Assembly (NCBI GenBank): GCA_003819975.1
Contig: RPPU01000078.1
Location: forward strand, 1 to 11,945
DNA from: Desulfobacteraceae bacterium
GTDB taxonomy: Bacteria; Desulfobacterota; DSM-4660; Desulfatiglandales; HGW-15
DNA length: 11,945 nucleotides
Reading direction: 5' to 3'
The notes below the pieces were generated by a model that had not been told where the DNA came from, did not search any database, and saw only the letters and a program-made list of their open reading frames with translations. A program made the position numbers and the translations under genes. Below, one piece after another: positions 1 through 6,390 of this stretch (the first letter of the stretch is position 1; every line of letters begins with the position of its first letter).

Positions 1-470
1 AATTACTGGCCAAAATCGCCGGCCGGCTGCTCCTACTTTATCTGATCTTGAAAATCGCCGACACCTTGGCCTGGGCCTATGGGATCGTGCCCGATGCCGG
101 GCTGCGGGTTAAAGATTTTTTCAAGGAAGGCCCTTACGGCTCCTGGTTGCTTATAGTCGAAGTGGGTCTTTGCGGTCTGCTGCCGGCTTTGATTCTTTTA
201 AAAGCCAAGTGGCGCGAAAACAACAGCCTCCTGATGGCCGCCTGCTTGCTGAACTGCACCGGGATCGTCTTGAACCGCTTTATTTTTATCATCGTGAGCT
301 TGGCCGTGCCGGCCATGCCTTTTGACCGTTTCTGGAGCTATTGGCCCAGCTGGCAGGAATGGGGTATCGCCCTGGCCGTCATCGGTTATGGCGTTCTGGT
401 TTTTTCCGTTTCGTACCGCTATTTACCGATCTTCCCGAAAGAGAAGGAGTTGAATGAAAACCGTCAGTAA
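1..470 (+). CDS. NrfD/PsrC-family membrane subunit, C-terminal part (5' truncated)
   Basis: The open frame enters from the window edge (first full codon at base 3) and ends at the TAA at 468-470, so only about 155 C-terminal residues are visible. They hold at least three hydrophobic helices, a conserved-looking G-I-V-L-N-R-F segment and the ending Y-R-Y-L-P-I-F-P, features I associate with NrfD/PsrC/HybB-type integral membrane subunits. In that family the protein sits in the cytoplasmic membrane and exchanges electrons between the quinone pool and an iron-sulfur or multiheme cytochrome partner. Those partners would be expected just upstream, outside the window. Which complex this is (Hmc-, Dsr-, Qrc-like or other) cannot be decided from the fragment. 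The small membrane protein at 725-892 may be a further subunit. Confidence 0.82.
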   Translation, partial: LLAKIAGRLLLLYLILKIADTLAWAYGIVPDAGLRVKDFFKEGPYGSWLLIVEVGLCGLLPALILLKAKWRENNSLLMAACLLNCTGIVLNRFIFIIVSLAVPAMPFDRFWSYWPSWQEWGIALAVIGYGVLVFSVSYRYLPIFPKEKELNENRQ

Positions 471-530
471 CGCGCCGGGCTTAAGATTTTACGATTCACG
501 ATTCAAAAAGAATAAAAGGTTATTACTAAG

Positions 531-655
531 GAAGACGGAAGCCAGGAGTCATAAGATAGAATAAAAAATTTCAAAAGGTTTATAACCATACTCGATCAAT
601 TCTTCAAATCTTATTTTCAGTTTCTCTATTCTGTCTTCTGAATTCTGTCTTCTGA
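531..655. repeat. imperfect inverted repeat with tandem TTCTG-rich arm
   Basis: Positions 531-562 and 621-652 form an imperfect inverted repeat; aligning one arm with the reverse complement of the other gives about 24 of 32 identities without gaps. The right arm contains a perfect 14-bp tandem duplication, ATTCTGTCTTCTGA at 628-641 and again at 642-655. There is no credible reading frame. The repeat fills most of the 254-bp gap between the NrfD-like gene and the small membrane gene and looks like a dispersed intergenic element that settled between two once-adjacent genes. Confidence 0.6.
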
Positions 656-724
656 CAACCTTAGCAGTTACAGGTTGCAGAACCTAAAATGCTGAACTGA
701 ATAAAAAAAATGAAAGGAACAACC

Positions 725-892
725 ATGACCCCTTTTTCTTTTGAATGGCAATGGAATGCGGGTTATTTCATTTTCATGGGACTCTTATACCTGGCTCTGA
801 CCATCATCGGCATGGGTTTGCTTTTCGCTTTTCTACGCTCCTGGCTGGATGTCACCAAGGAAGAGCAAACAAATCAATACCTGCAGGACTAA
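725..892 (+). CDS. small single-helix membrane protein, possible subunit of the NrfD complex
   Basis: A 55-residue protein with a short N-terminal region rich in aromatic residues (F-S-F-E-W-Q-W), one strongly hydrophobic helix at about residues 13-44 and a charged tail. I chose the ATG at 725 over the in-frame ATG at 710 because AAGGA lies six bases upstream of it, whereas the earlier ATG has only an A-run before it. I do not recognise the family with certainty. By size, topology and position after an NrfD-type gene it resembles small membrane subunits such as HmcD of the Hmc complex, but this is an analogy from context, not from matching residues. Repeat clusters lie on both sides (531-655 and 971-1112), so it may have been separated from a larger operon. 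Confidence 0.6.
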   Translation: MTPFSFEWQWNAGYFIFMGLLYLALTIIGMGLLFAFLRSWLDVTKEEQTNQYLQD

Positions 893-924
893 CAGCTTCA
901 TCATCCGGGTCCTAGTCGAAGGCC

Positions 925-946
925 TTGCCCCGGCTTTTCCGGGCAA
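925..946. terminator. possible hairpin after the small membrane gene
   Basis: TTGCCCCGG at 925-933 pairs with CCGGGCAA at 939-946 around a five-base loop, with one bulged C. It follows the stop codon at 890-892 by about 30 bases. Only TTAT follows the stem, not a T-run, so it is a weak candidate for intrinsic termination and may simply be a stable mRNA end. Confidence 0.35.
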
Positions 947-970
947 TTATACTCAAAACTGCAAAACGTA

Positions 971-1112
971 AATATCGAACAACTCAAGAGTAACGGGGTC
1001 TAAAATCCGGTACTCTATCGGAATATTGAATATCGAAGCAAAAAGCGAAAACACATGAGAGCTGTTATCATTACTTCGATATTCGTTATTCGGTGTTCGA
1101 TATTCGATATTC
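971..1112. repeat. TTCGATATTC repeat cluster with nested inverted repeats
   Basis: The stretch 1074-1112 is built from three TTCGATATTC-like units. Its first 18 bases (1074-1091) are the reverse complement of 1021-1038 at 16 of 18 positions. Further out, GAGTAACGG at 987-995 and CCGGTACTC at 1006-1014 form another near-perfect arm pair, and AATATCGAAC occurs at 971-980. There is no supported gene here. The short frames crossing it have no ribosome-binding site and are low-complexity. It separates the convergent ends of the small membrane gene and nadB, a typical place for a dispersed palindromic element. Confidence 0.6.
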
Positions 1113-1187
1113 AGGTTGTTAGCTGGAACTTGCACGGTCATTTAAAATTTATCCGCAAAAAATTGTCGATATCTTGCAGAAAAGCAC

Positions 1188-2801
1188 TTAGATCCAAACG
1201 ACCGTATCCCTCTTCCAATGCTCATTGTCCGGGTCGATATGATCCAAATTATAATGCAGCCCGCGGCTTTCCTTGCGTAAGGAAGCGCAAGCAATAATCA
1301 GCTCGGCCGTCAAAGCCAGATTGCGGAGTTCCAGTAAATCGCGGGTAATGATGAAATCCCAATAATACTCCTTGATCTCTTCCTGGATAAGCGCCACCCT
1401 GGTTTTCGCCCGTTCCAGACGTTTATTGGTGCGCACAATGCCCACGTAGTTCCACATAAAGCGCCGGATTTCGTCCCAATTATGCGAAACCACCACGGAT
1501 TCTTCGCTATCGGTCGCGCTGCCTGCGTCCCAGACCGGAGCTTTGGGAATCGACATTTTCAGGTTCCGGTTCAAGTAGGCGCCGGCATGCCCGGCGGCCC
1601 GTTTGGCGAATACCAAGGCTTCCAATAAGGAATTGCTGGCCAGCCGATTGGCGCCGTGCAGGCCGGTACAGGCCACTTCGCCGATGGCATAGAGATGATC
1701 GATATTGGTTTGGCCCTGTTCATCGGTCAGAAGCCCGCCGCACATGTAATGCGCCGCTGGAACAACCGGAATCGGATCTTGGGTAATATCGATTTGAAAT
1801 TTCAAACAGGTTTCATAAATATGGGGAAAATGTTGCCGGATAAAATCAGCCGGCCGGTGGCTGATATCCAGAAAAACGCACTCATCGCCGCTCTTTTTCA
1901 ACTCCAAGTCTATGGAACGCGCCACAATATCGCGAAAAGCCAGATCTTTAAGGGGGTGATATTTTTCCATAAAGGGCACCCCTTTTTGATCGATGAGAAT
2001 CCCGCCTTCCCCGCGCAGGGCTTCGGAAATCAAAAAATTCTTGGCATCCCGATGATAAAGACAGGTCGGGTGAAATTGAACAAACTCCATATTCGCAACC
2101 TTGACTCCGGCCCGATACCCCATGGCGACCCCGTCACCGGAGGCAATATCCGGATTACTGGTGTAGAGATACACTTTGCCCGCGCCGCCGGTGGCCAGCA
2201 CGGTGATGCGGGCCGAAAAGGTGAGCACTTCTTGTTGTTTCACGTCCAATACATACGCGCCCCAGCAGGTTTCGCGGCTTTCCGAAGTCACAATGCCGCG
2301 TTTGATCATCTTGGAACGGGTGATCAAATCAATGGCCATGTGATCTTCATAAACCGTGATCTTATTATTCTTATAAATGTTTTGCAGCAAAGTTTCTTCG
2401 ACTTCCCGGCCGGTATGATCGCCGGTATGGACGATCCGCCGCCGGCTGTGCCCCCCTTCCCGGCCCAGATCCAGGTTCCCGTGATTATTTTGTTGGCGGG
2501 AAAAATGGACCCCCCGGTCAATTAATTCTTGGATCCTATCCGGCCCGTCCTGAATGACCATGGTCACGATCTCGGGATTGCAAAGCCCGGCTCCGGATTC
2601 AAGCGTGTCCTGCACGTGCAATTCAAACCGATCCTCTTTATCGAAAACCGAGGCAATCCCGCCTTGGGCATAGTTGGTGGAGGTTTCCATAACCTCTTTT
2701 TTTGTGACGATAGCCACGGTGCCGCTTTCCGCCGCTCTTAAAGCGAAACTCAAACCCGCTATTCCGCTGCCGATGACGAGATAATCGGTTTCAATCTCCA
2801 T
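1188..2801 (-). CDS. nadB: L-aspartate oxidase
   Basis: A 537-residue flavoprotein that oxidises L-aspartate to iminoaspartate, the first step of de novo NAD synthesis; quinolinate synthase NadA, not in this window, uses the product. The FAD-binding Rossmann motif G-S-G-I-A-G is at residues 11-16 and N-Y-A-Q-G-G-I-A at 43-50. The active-site residues known from the family are present: His244 in V-Q-F-H-P, Arg290 in A-F-R-D and His351 in A-A-H-Y-M-C-G-G. The second FAD segment A-I-G-E-V-A-C-T-G-L-H-G-A-N-R-L follows near 372. Length matches the usual 520-540 residues. I use the ATG at 2801 rather than the in-frame ATG at 2816 because GAGG lies seven bases before it. It starts 29 bases after the MgtE-N/CBS gene ends and is probably the last gene of that operon. 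Its link to metal transport is not obvious. Confidence 0.96.
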   Translation of the reverse strand: MEIETDYLVIGSGIAGLSFALRAAESGTVAIVTKKEVMETSTNYAQGGIASVFDKEDRFELHVQDTLESGAGLCNPEIVTMVIQDGPDRIQELIDRGVHFSRQQNNHGNLDLGREGGHSRRRIVHTGDHTGREVEETLLQNIYKNNKITVYEDHMAIDLITRSKMIKRGIVTSESRETCWGAYVLDVKQQEVLTFSARITVLATGGAGKVYLYTSNPDIASGDGVAMGYRAGVKVANMEFVQFHPTCLYHRDAKNFLISEALRGEGGILIDQKGVPFMEKYHPLKDLAFRDIVARSIDLELKKSGDECVFLDISHRPADFIRQHFPHIYETCLKFQIDITQDPIPVVPAAHYMCGGLLTDEQGQTNIDHLYAIGEVACTGLHGANRLASNSLLEALVFAKRAAGHAGAYLNRNLKMSIPKAPVWDAGSATDSEESVVVSHNWDEIRRFMWNYVGIVRTNKRLERAKTRVALIQEEIKEYYWDFIITRDLLELRNLALTAELIIACASLRKESRGLHYNLDHIDPDNEHWKRDTVVWI

Positions 2802-2830
2802 GATGATGCCTCGCATTTATGTTTTCGGTA

Positions 2831-4093
2831 CTATTCTTCAACCGCCAAAATGTCCTTATGCCGAATGGCGCCGATCAACTTGCCGGCATTATCGACCATC
2901 GGCAGAGACTGAAAATCATATTTGGCAAATTCGCGGGCCGCGTCCGCGGTTGTATCATCCGGCGTCAAAGCCACGATCTGTTCGGTCATCAGGTTGCTCA
3001 GGGTTTCCTCGGGGCCGGCTTGGATCACTTCGCGGATATCGATGACTCCTTTAAGATTCCCATCGGGCGTGGTTACATAGACATACATGACGATGTCATA
3101 CCGTTGTGATTTGTCGCGAAATTTCGTCAGCACATCATTGACGGTGGCGGTTTCGGGCAAGGCCAAATATTTGTTGGTCGCGATGGAAGTCAATCGGATT
3201 TCATGCTGGCTTAGGAGTTCGTTGACTTTGGCGCCGACCTCCGGGGACAAGGAGCCTTTCAGGGCTTCGGCTTCATGACGCGGCAGAATTTCCAGGATAT
3301 CGGCGATCTGGGCCGGAGACATGGCATTCAGCAATTCGATAATTCTTTCCCGGCGCACCGTGGCCACCAGCTGACGTTGGACGCGAGGCTCGGTTTCTTC
3401 GAGGGTATCGGCCGCGGTTTCGGTATCCAGGGAGTTGAACACGGACATGCGCTCTTCACCGCTTAACTCCTCCAGAATATCGGCCAAGTCGGCCGGGTGA
3501 ATATCGCCGATTTTGTCCCAGGATACATTCAGTTTGACATCGCCCTTGAATCGGCTGATGTCCGAGGGTAGGGCCTGCACATACCGCCAATGCAACAACT
3601 CCAGCTCCTTATTGCCGTTGTGGAACATGCGGGTCAGCCAACCCAAATTCAGCCGCCGCAGCATACCGACCTTGCTCACATCCACGTGCACCACAAACAT
3701 GCGGCCTTCGGTGTGCAACAGGTGAATGTCGTAAACAACTTCCACCTCATATTCATCCGTATCGATAATGCGTTTGTCCAGGATCATATCCTTAATCAGG
3801 ATCCGTTCCGGTTCATTCTTGAATTCCTTAAGCCGAATTTCCTGGGGGATGTCGACTAGGGTCCGGCGTTTGTCCAGGGATCGAACATATTGGAAAGGAA
3901 TAGTCAGAGCCGGACGGCCGAAAGAACGAGTCACGATCAGATTGATGACTTCCGGATAAAGGCCGCCCAGTTTGATCTCGAGATCCTTGAGACGTCCGAT
4001 TACGGTCTTGGGTTGCTGGATCACCTTGTCGTCCAGGAGTTCACTGATGAAAAAAAATTCATTGGGCGCCTGGTTTTTTTCTCTATCGTTCAT
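2831..4093 (-). CDS. soluble PRC-barrel / MgtE-N / tandem CBS protein
   Basis: A 420-residue cytoplasmic protein with no membrane helix. Residues about 15-90 and 95-165 look like two PRC-barrel-type modules. Residues about 192-298 match the MgtE N-terminal helical superdomain (start I-H-P-A-D-L-A-D-I-L-E-E-L, internal M-S-P-A-Q-I-A-D-I-L-E-I-L-P). Residues about 303-420 form a CBS pair. In the MgtE channel these N and CBS domains sense cytosolic Mg2+ and close the pore; here the MgtE membrane domain is missing. The neighbouring transporter gene (4300-5622) belongs to a different fold, so the likely role is metal-dependent control of that transporter in trans; this is inference. The ATG at 4093 follows the stop codon of the small gene closely (4098), with AAAGGA inside the end of that gene serving as ribosome-binding site, which suggests translational coupling. 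Confidence 0.88.
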   Translation of the reverse strand: MNDREKNQAPNEFFFISELLDDKVIQQPKTVIGRLKDLEIKLGGLYPEVINLIVTRSFGRPALTIPFQYVRSLDKRRTLVDIPQEIRLKEFKNEPERILIKDMILDKRIIDTDEYEVEVVYDIHLLHTEGRMFVVHVDVSKVGMLRRLNLGWLTRMFHNGNKELELLHWRYVQALPSDISRFKGDVKLNVSWDKIGDIHPADLADILEELSGEERMSVFNSLDTETAADTLEETEPRVQRQLVATVRRERIIELLNAMSPAQIADILEILPRHEAEALKGSLSPEVGAKVNELLSQHEIRLTSIATNKYLALPETATVNDVLTKFRDKSQRYDIVMYVYVTTPDGNLKGVIDIREVIQAGPEETLSNLMTEQIVALTPDDTTADAAREFAKYDFQSLPMVDNAGKLIGAIRHKDILAVEE

Positions 4094-4097
4094 GATC

Positions 4098-4277
4098 TCA
4101 TGATCCTTTCAATGAGTTTATGAATTTGAGGACCAGAATCCCCAGCAGGAAAAACAAATAGAGCTTCAAGAAAATCAGCGCAAAACGGACGCTTCTCGTC
4201 GTCTGGATGCGCGGTTTGGCATATCGTTGGTTGATCTCATAGATTTTTTTAAAGCGGTGTTTTAAAAATTCACGCAT
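4098..4277 (-). CDS. 59-residue basic membrane protein of the NRAMP operon
   Basis: A small protein with a strongly basic N-terminal half (many Lys and Arg in residues 1-31), one hydrophobic helix at about 32-53 and a short tail, so probably anchored in the inner membrane with the basic end inside. The frame opens further upstream to 4328, but that would overlap the transporter gene; the ATG at 4277 has GGAG six bases upstream and starts 22 bases after the transporter stop, so I use it. It lies between the NRAMP transporter and the MgtE-N/CBS gene and is only four bases from the latter. I do not recognise a named family. Its position suggests an accessory subunit or linker between the transporter and the soluble regulator, but nothing in the residues proves this. 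Confidence 0.72.
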   Translation of the reverse strand: MREFLKHRFKKIYEINQRYAKPRIQTTRSVRFALIFLKLYLFFLLGILVLKFINSLKGS

Positions 4278-4299
4278 AGCCGTCTCCGTTTTGCCTCCG

Positions 4300-5622
4300 T
4301 TAACTGAAAAGATTGGGGAACAGGACACTCACGGCATACAGAGTGGACAGGACAATAATGACGCTTACGATCGTTACGCTGATGATGTTTTGGAAAAGAG
4401 TGTTGGTGTATTTACCCATCAGTTCTTTGTCGTTTAAAAGCAGGGTTAAAAAGACCAGAATGGCGGAGAGCAAGGTCACGGCAATCACCTGGACAAACAG
4501 GGTGATCTCCACCAGGGGCGCGCCCGGAATCAGGACCACGGCGCCGGCGGTGATGACGGCGATAAAATAGCTGCCGTAAAACCAAGGCGCTTCGCGGATC
4601 TTATTGTTGAGCGAGTGGGCCCAGCCGAAGACTTCCCCAAAGGCCCAGGACCCGGCCAGGGAAATACAGATGGCGCCCAGAAACCCGGCGTCAAAAAGGC
4701 CGATAGCTAAAAAAGTCCCGAGATATTTATTGATGCCCATCATAGCGACGGAAGCTTGTTCCGCGCTTTGGATCGGTATGCCCTTCAGCATGGTGGCGGT
4801 CAGGATAATGACAAAAGCAGCCACCAATACGGTGAACATGGAGCCCACCAAAGTGTCCACCTTGCCGAAAGGAATGTCTTTCTCATCCATGCCCTTGTCG
4901 ACCACGGCGCTTTGCTGAAAGAAAATCATCCAGGGCGCAATGGTGGTGCCGATATTGGCCATCAGAAAGAAAAAGATATTGCCGTTGAATCCGCCTGGAA
5001 AACCGGGGACAAGTGCTCCGCGCATGACTTCGGAAACCGGTGGCTGCACAATAAAAGCGCAGGGAATATAAATCAGGTTAAGCCCGCAAAAAAGCAGGGC
5101 GACTTTTTCCCAGGTCCAATAACGACCTTGCAGAACCATGATCCCCATGACAATGGAAACCACCATAACCGTAATATAGGGCGGTATGTGAAAAATACTC
5201 AAGGCAGCGGTCATGCCGATAAATTCGGTGATCAGAGTCAACCAGTTCACCAGCACAAGATCGAGCAGAGAAAACCAACCCCAAAAATTACCGAAGGATT
5301 CGAAAATCGCTTCAGCATGCCCGCGCTTGGTCACGGCGCCCAGGCGCACGGTCATCTCCTGGACATAATAAGCAGCCGGGCCCAACAGAATCAGGAACCA
5401 AAGCAGGCCGTAACCGTAACGCGAGCCGGTCACCGCATAAGTCGTGATGCCGCCGGCGTCATTGTCGGCCACCATCACGATAATGCCCGGCCCGGAAATA
5501 GCCAGAAAGATGGCAATCCATTTAGCCATACGCCGGTAATGATAATAAAGCTTGGGAATGAATCCAATGCTGCGCCGCCGGGTATGGGCGGCCAATACCT
5601 GGGCTTTAACTTGCTCCTGCAT
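4300..5622 (-). CDS. NRAMP-family transporter of the magnesium (NRMT) type
   Basis: A 440-residue polytopic membrane protein with about eleven hydrophobic helices and the NRAMP opening G-P-G at 44-46. In classical Mn2+/Fe2+ NRAMPs helix 1 carries D-P-G-N and helix 6 an A-x-x-M pair whose methionine selects transition metals. Here helix 1 reads D55-A-G-G58 and helix 6 reads T226-T-I-A229-P, so the Asn is Gly, the Ala is Thr and the Met is Ala. Loss of that methionine is the hallmark of NRAMP-related magnesium transporters, so Mg2+ (or Mn2+) uptake is more likely than Fe2+ uptake. The start at 5622 has GAGG seven bases upstream. It heads a four-gene minus-strand unit with a soluble MgtE-N/CBS protein, which fits a magnesium role. 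The family is sure; the substrate is inferred from motif and neighbours. Confidence 0.9.
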   Translation of the reverse strand: MQEQVKAQVLAAHTRRRSIGFIPKLYYHYRRMAKWIAIFLAISGPGIIVMVADNDAGGITTYAVTGSRYGYGLLWFLILLGPAAYYVQEMTVRLGAVTKRGHAEAIFESFGNFWGWFSLLDLVLVNWLTLITEFIGMTAALSIFHIPPYITVMVVSIVMGIMVLQGRYWTWEKVALLFCGLNLIYIPCAFIVQPPVSEVMRGALVPGFPGGFNGNIFFFLMANIGTTIAPWMIFFQQSAVVDKGMDEKDIPFGKVDTLVGSMFTVLVAAFVIILTATMLKGIPIQSAEQASVAMMGINKYLGTFLAIGLFDAGFLGAICISLAGSWAFGEVFGWAHSLNNKIREAPWFYGSYFIAVITAGAVVLIPGAPLVEITLFVQVIAVTLLSAILVFLTLLLNDKELMGKYTNTLFQNIISVTIVSVIIVLSTLYAVSVLFPNLFS

Positions 5623-5657
5623 GAATAGGCCTCGTCAATAGACTGATATGGGTTTGT

Positions 5658-5685
5658 AATATACAGGCGTTCATGCAACTGTCAA
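5658..5685 (-). promoter_or_regulatory. sigma-70-type promoter of the NRAMP-nadB operon
   Basis: On the minus strand, TTGACA (5685-5680) is followed after 16 bases by TATATT (5663-5658). The -35 is a perfect match and the -10 differs from TATAAT at one position. It lies about 36 bases upstream of the transporter start codon at 5622, on the correct strand. Confidence 0.75.
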
Positions 5686-5694
5686 TCAAAAGGT

Positions 5695-5725
5695 TTTTTG
5701 ATCCTTAAAAACATTGGATCAAAAA
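5695..5725. promoter_or_regulatory. perfect 10-bp inverted repeat upstream of the operon promoter
   Basis: TTTTTGATCC at 5695-5704 and GGATCAAAAA at 5716-5725 are perfect reverse complements separated by 11 bases. The near edge is about 10 bases upstream of the -35 box on the minus strand. The T-rich side comes first on either strand, the reverse of an intrinsic terminator, so a protein-binding operator or activator site is a better guess. Confidence 0.45.
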
Positions 5726-5729
5726 TGCT

Positions 5730-5880
5730 TCACCATTCACTGGCGAGTCGTTTTTGAACGTCATTCCATTTGGATTTCAGGTTTTTGATGGTGTCCATGG
5801 CGATAATTCTCTTTAAAATTGGCGATCAGCACAAAAGACCCGATATCTTCCCGGCGGCTGACACAGGCAAGACGAAAGCA
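5730..5880 (-). pseudogene. possible frameshifted gene remnant or micro-ORF
   Basis: On the minus strand one frame reads protein-like residues from about 5876 (F-R-L-A-C-V-S-R-R-E-D-I-G-S-F-V-L-I-A-N-F) to about 5799. The adjacent frame then continues from the ATG at 5798 as a 22-residue helix-like peptide, M-D-T-I-K-N-L-K-S-K-W-N-D-V, ending in stop at 5730-5732. A single-base shift near 5799 would join the two. There is no strong ribosome-binding site and no family I recognise. It could be the tail of a decayed gene, a small peptide gene or chance. Confidence 0.2.
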
Positions 5881-5917
5881 AAAAAAAGCGACCCGGTTAA
5901 AAACCCGGGTCGCTTTT
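5881..5917 (-). terminator. intrinsic terminator of the cold-shock gene
   Basis: A perfect 13-bp stem (5884-5896 with 5905-5917) with an 8-base loop. On the minus strand the G+C-rich part (GCGACCCGG) is followed by a run of eight T (5887-5880). It begins 20 bases after the cold-shock stop codon. A-rich flanks on both sides may let it work weakly in the other direction as well. Confidence 0.9.
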
Positions 5918-5936
5918 AAAAACAGAATAGGATTAA

Positions 5937-6137
5937 TTACTTTTTGCTGACGTTTACTGCGGAAAGCCCTTTGGGGCCTTTTTCAACGTCAAAACTCACA
6001 TGATCACCTTCAGCTAAAGATCTGAATCCATTGCTGCTGATGGCGGAATGATGAACAAACACATCATTACCGTCTTCACACTGGATAAACCCAAAACCTT
6101 TGCGATCATTAAACCATTTTACGGTACCTTCGGACAT
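5937..6137 (-). CDS. cold-shock domain protein (CspA family)
   Basis: A 66-residue single cold-shock domain. It carries the RNP1 motif K-G-F-G-F-I at residues 13-18 and RNP2 D-V-F-V-H-H at 25-30, the two strands whose aromatic residues bind single-stranded RNA or DNA. Such proteins act as RNA chaperones that keep mRNA unstructured; some members are cold-induced and others constitutive. The frame is open upstream to 6200, but the ATG at 6137 is preceded by AAAGGAGG eight bases away, the strongest ribosome-binding site in the window, and gives the standard length. It is a single-gene unit with its own promoter about 122-149 bases upstream and a terminator right after the stop codon. The long leader is typical of cold-shock genes. 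Which paralogue it is cannot be told. Confidence 0.95.
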   Translation of the reverse strand: MSEGTVKWFNDRKGFGFIQCEDGNDVFVHHSAISSNGFRSLAEGDHVSFDVEKGPKGLSAVNVSKK

Positions 6138-6252
6138 AATGACAACCTCCTTTCCACATGTTGATAGGGTTACAAACTTGAGGCTGTCACTACGAAGCAT
6201 ACAACAACCTTAAAGAATGCAACTTTCCGCAAAATAAGCGGAATTTTTATTG
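6138..6252 (-). promoter_or_regulatory. long 5' leader of the cold-shock mRNA with 5'-proximal hairpin
   Basis: The predicted leader is about 115 bases. Close to its 5' end, TTCCGC and GCGGAA (6243-6238 and 6230-6225 on the minus strand) form a 6-bp stem with a 7-base loop. Leaders of this length in cspA-type mRNAs can act as thermosensitive structures controlling stability and translation. Whether this one does is not shown by the sequence; I did not find a textbook cold box. Confidence 0.4.
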
Positions 6253-6258
6253 CAAACA

Positions 6259-6286
6259 AATATAGCTGATTTCAGGAAAATGTCAA
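6259..6286 (-). promoter_or_regulatory. sigma-70-type promoter of the cold-shock gene
   Basis: On the minus strand TTGACA (6286-6281) is followed after 16 bases by TATATT (6264-6259), the same boxes and spacing as the NRAMP operon promoter. Transcription would start near 6252, giving a leader of about 115 bases before the start codon at 6137. Confidence 0.75.
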
Positions 6287-6390
6287 ATAAATATTGATGA
6301 TTGCCGATCGTAAAAAATGAACATACTCAAAGTATAAATAACTTAAATTAAAATAAAAAATTTAAAATAATTCAATATTAACATAATGTA

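Larger units (their letters stand above)
5623..5936. other. intergenic region between the NRAMP operon and the cold-shock gene
   Basis: This 314-base gap holds the operon promoter (5658-5685), the inverted repeat (5695-5725), a possible minus-strand gene remnant (5730-5880) and the terminator of the cold-shock gene (5881-5917). No full-length gene is supported. Confidence 0.7.

Noticed and set aside
969..1112. CRISPR array
   Set aside because: The units are short, adjacent and part of inverted arms; there are no uniform spacers and no cas genes.
1055..1297. Plus-strand frame over the TTCGATATTC repeats
   Set aside because: It reads repeat DNA and then the antisense of the nadB end; there is no ribosome-binding site.
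1656..2525. Long plus-strand open frame of 289 codons
   Set aside because: It lies entirely antisense to nadB, whose motifs and active-site residues are intact; the antisense product has no recognisable domain.
4756..5628. Plus-strand open frame of 290 codons
   Set aside because: It is antisense to the NRAMP transporter and its His/Asn-rich composition is what antisense reading of membrane codons gives.
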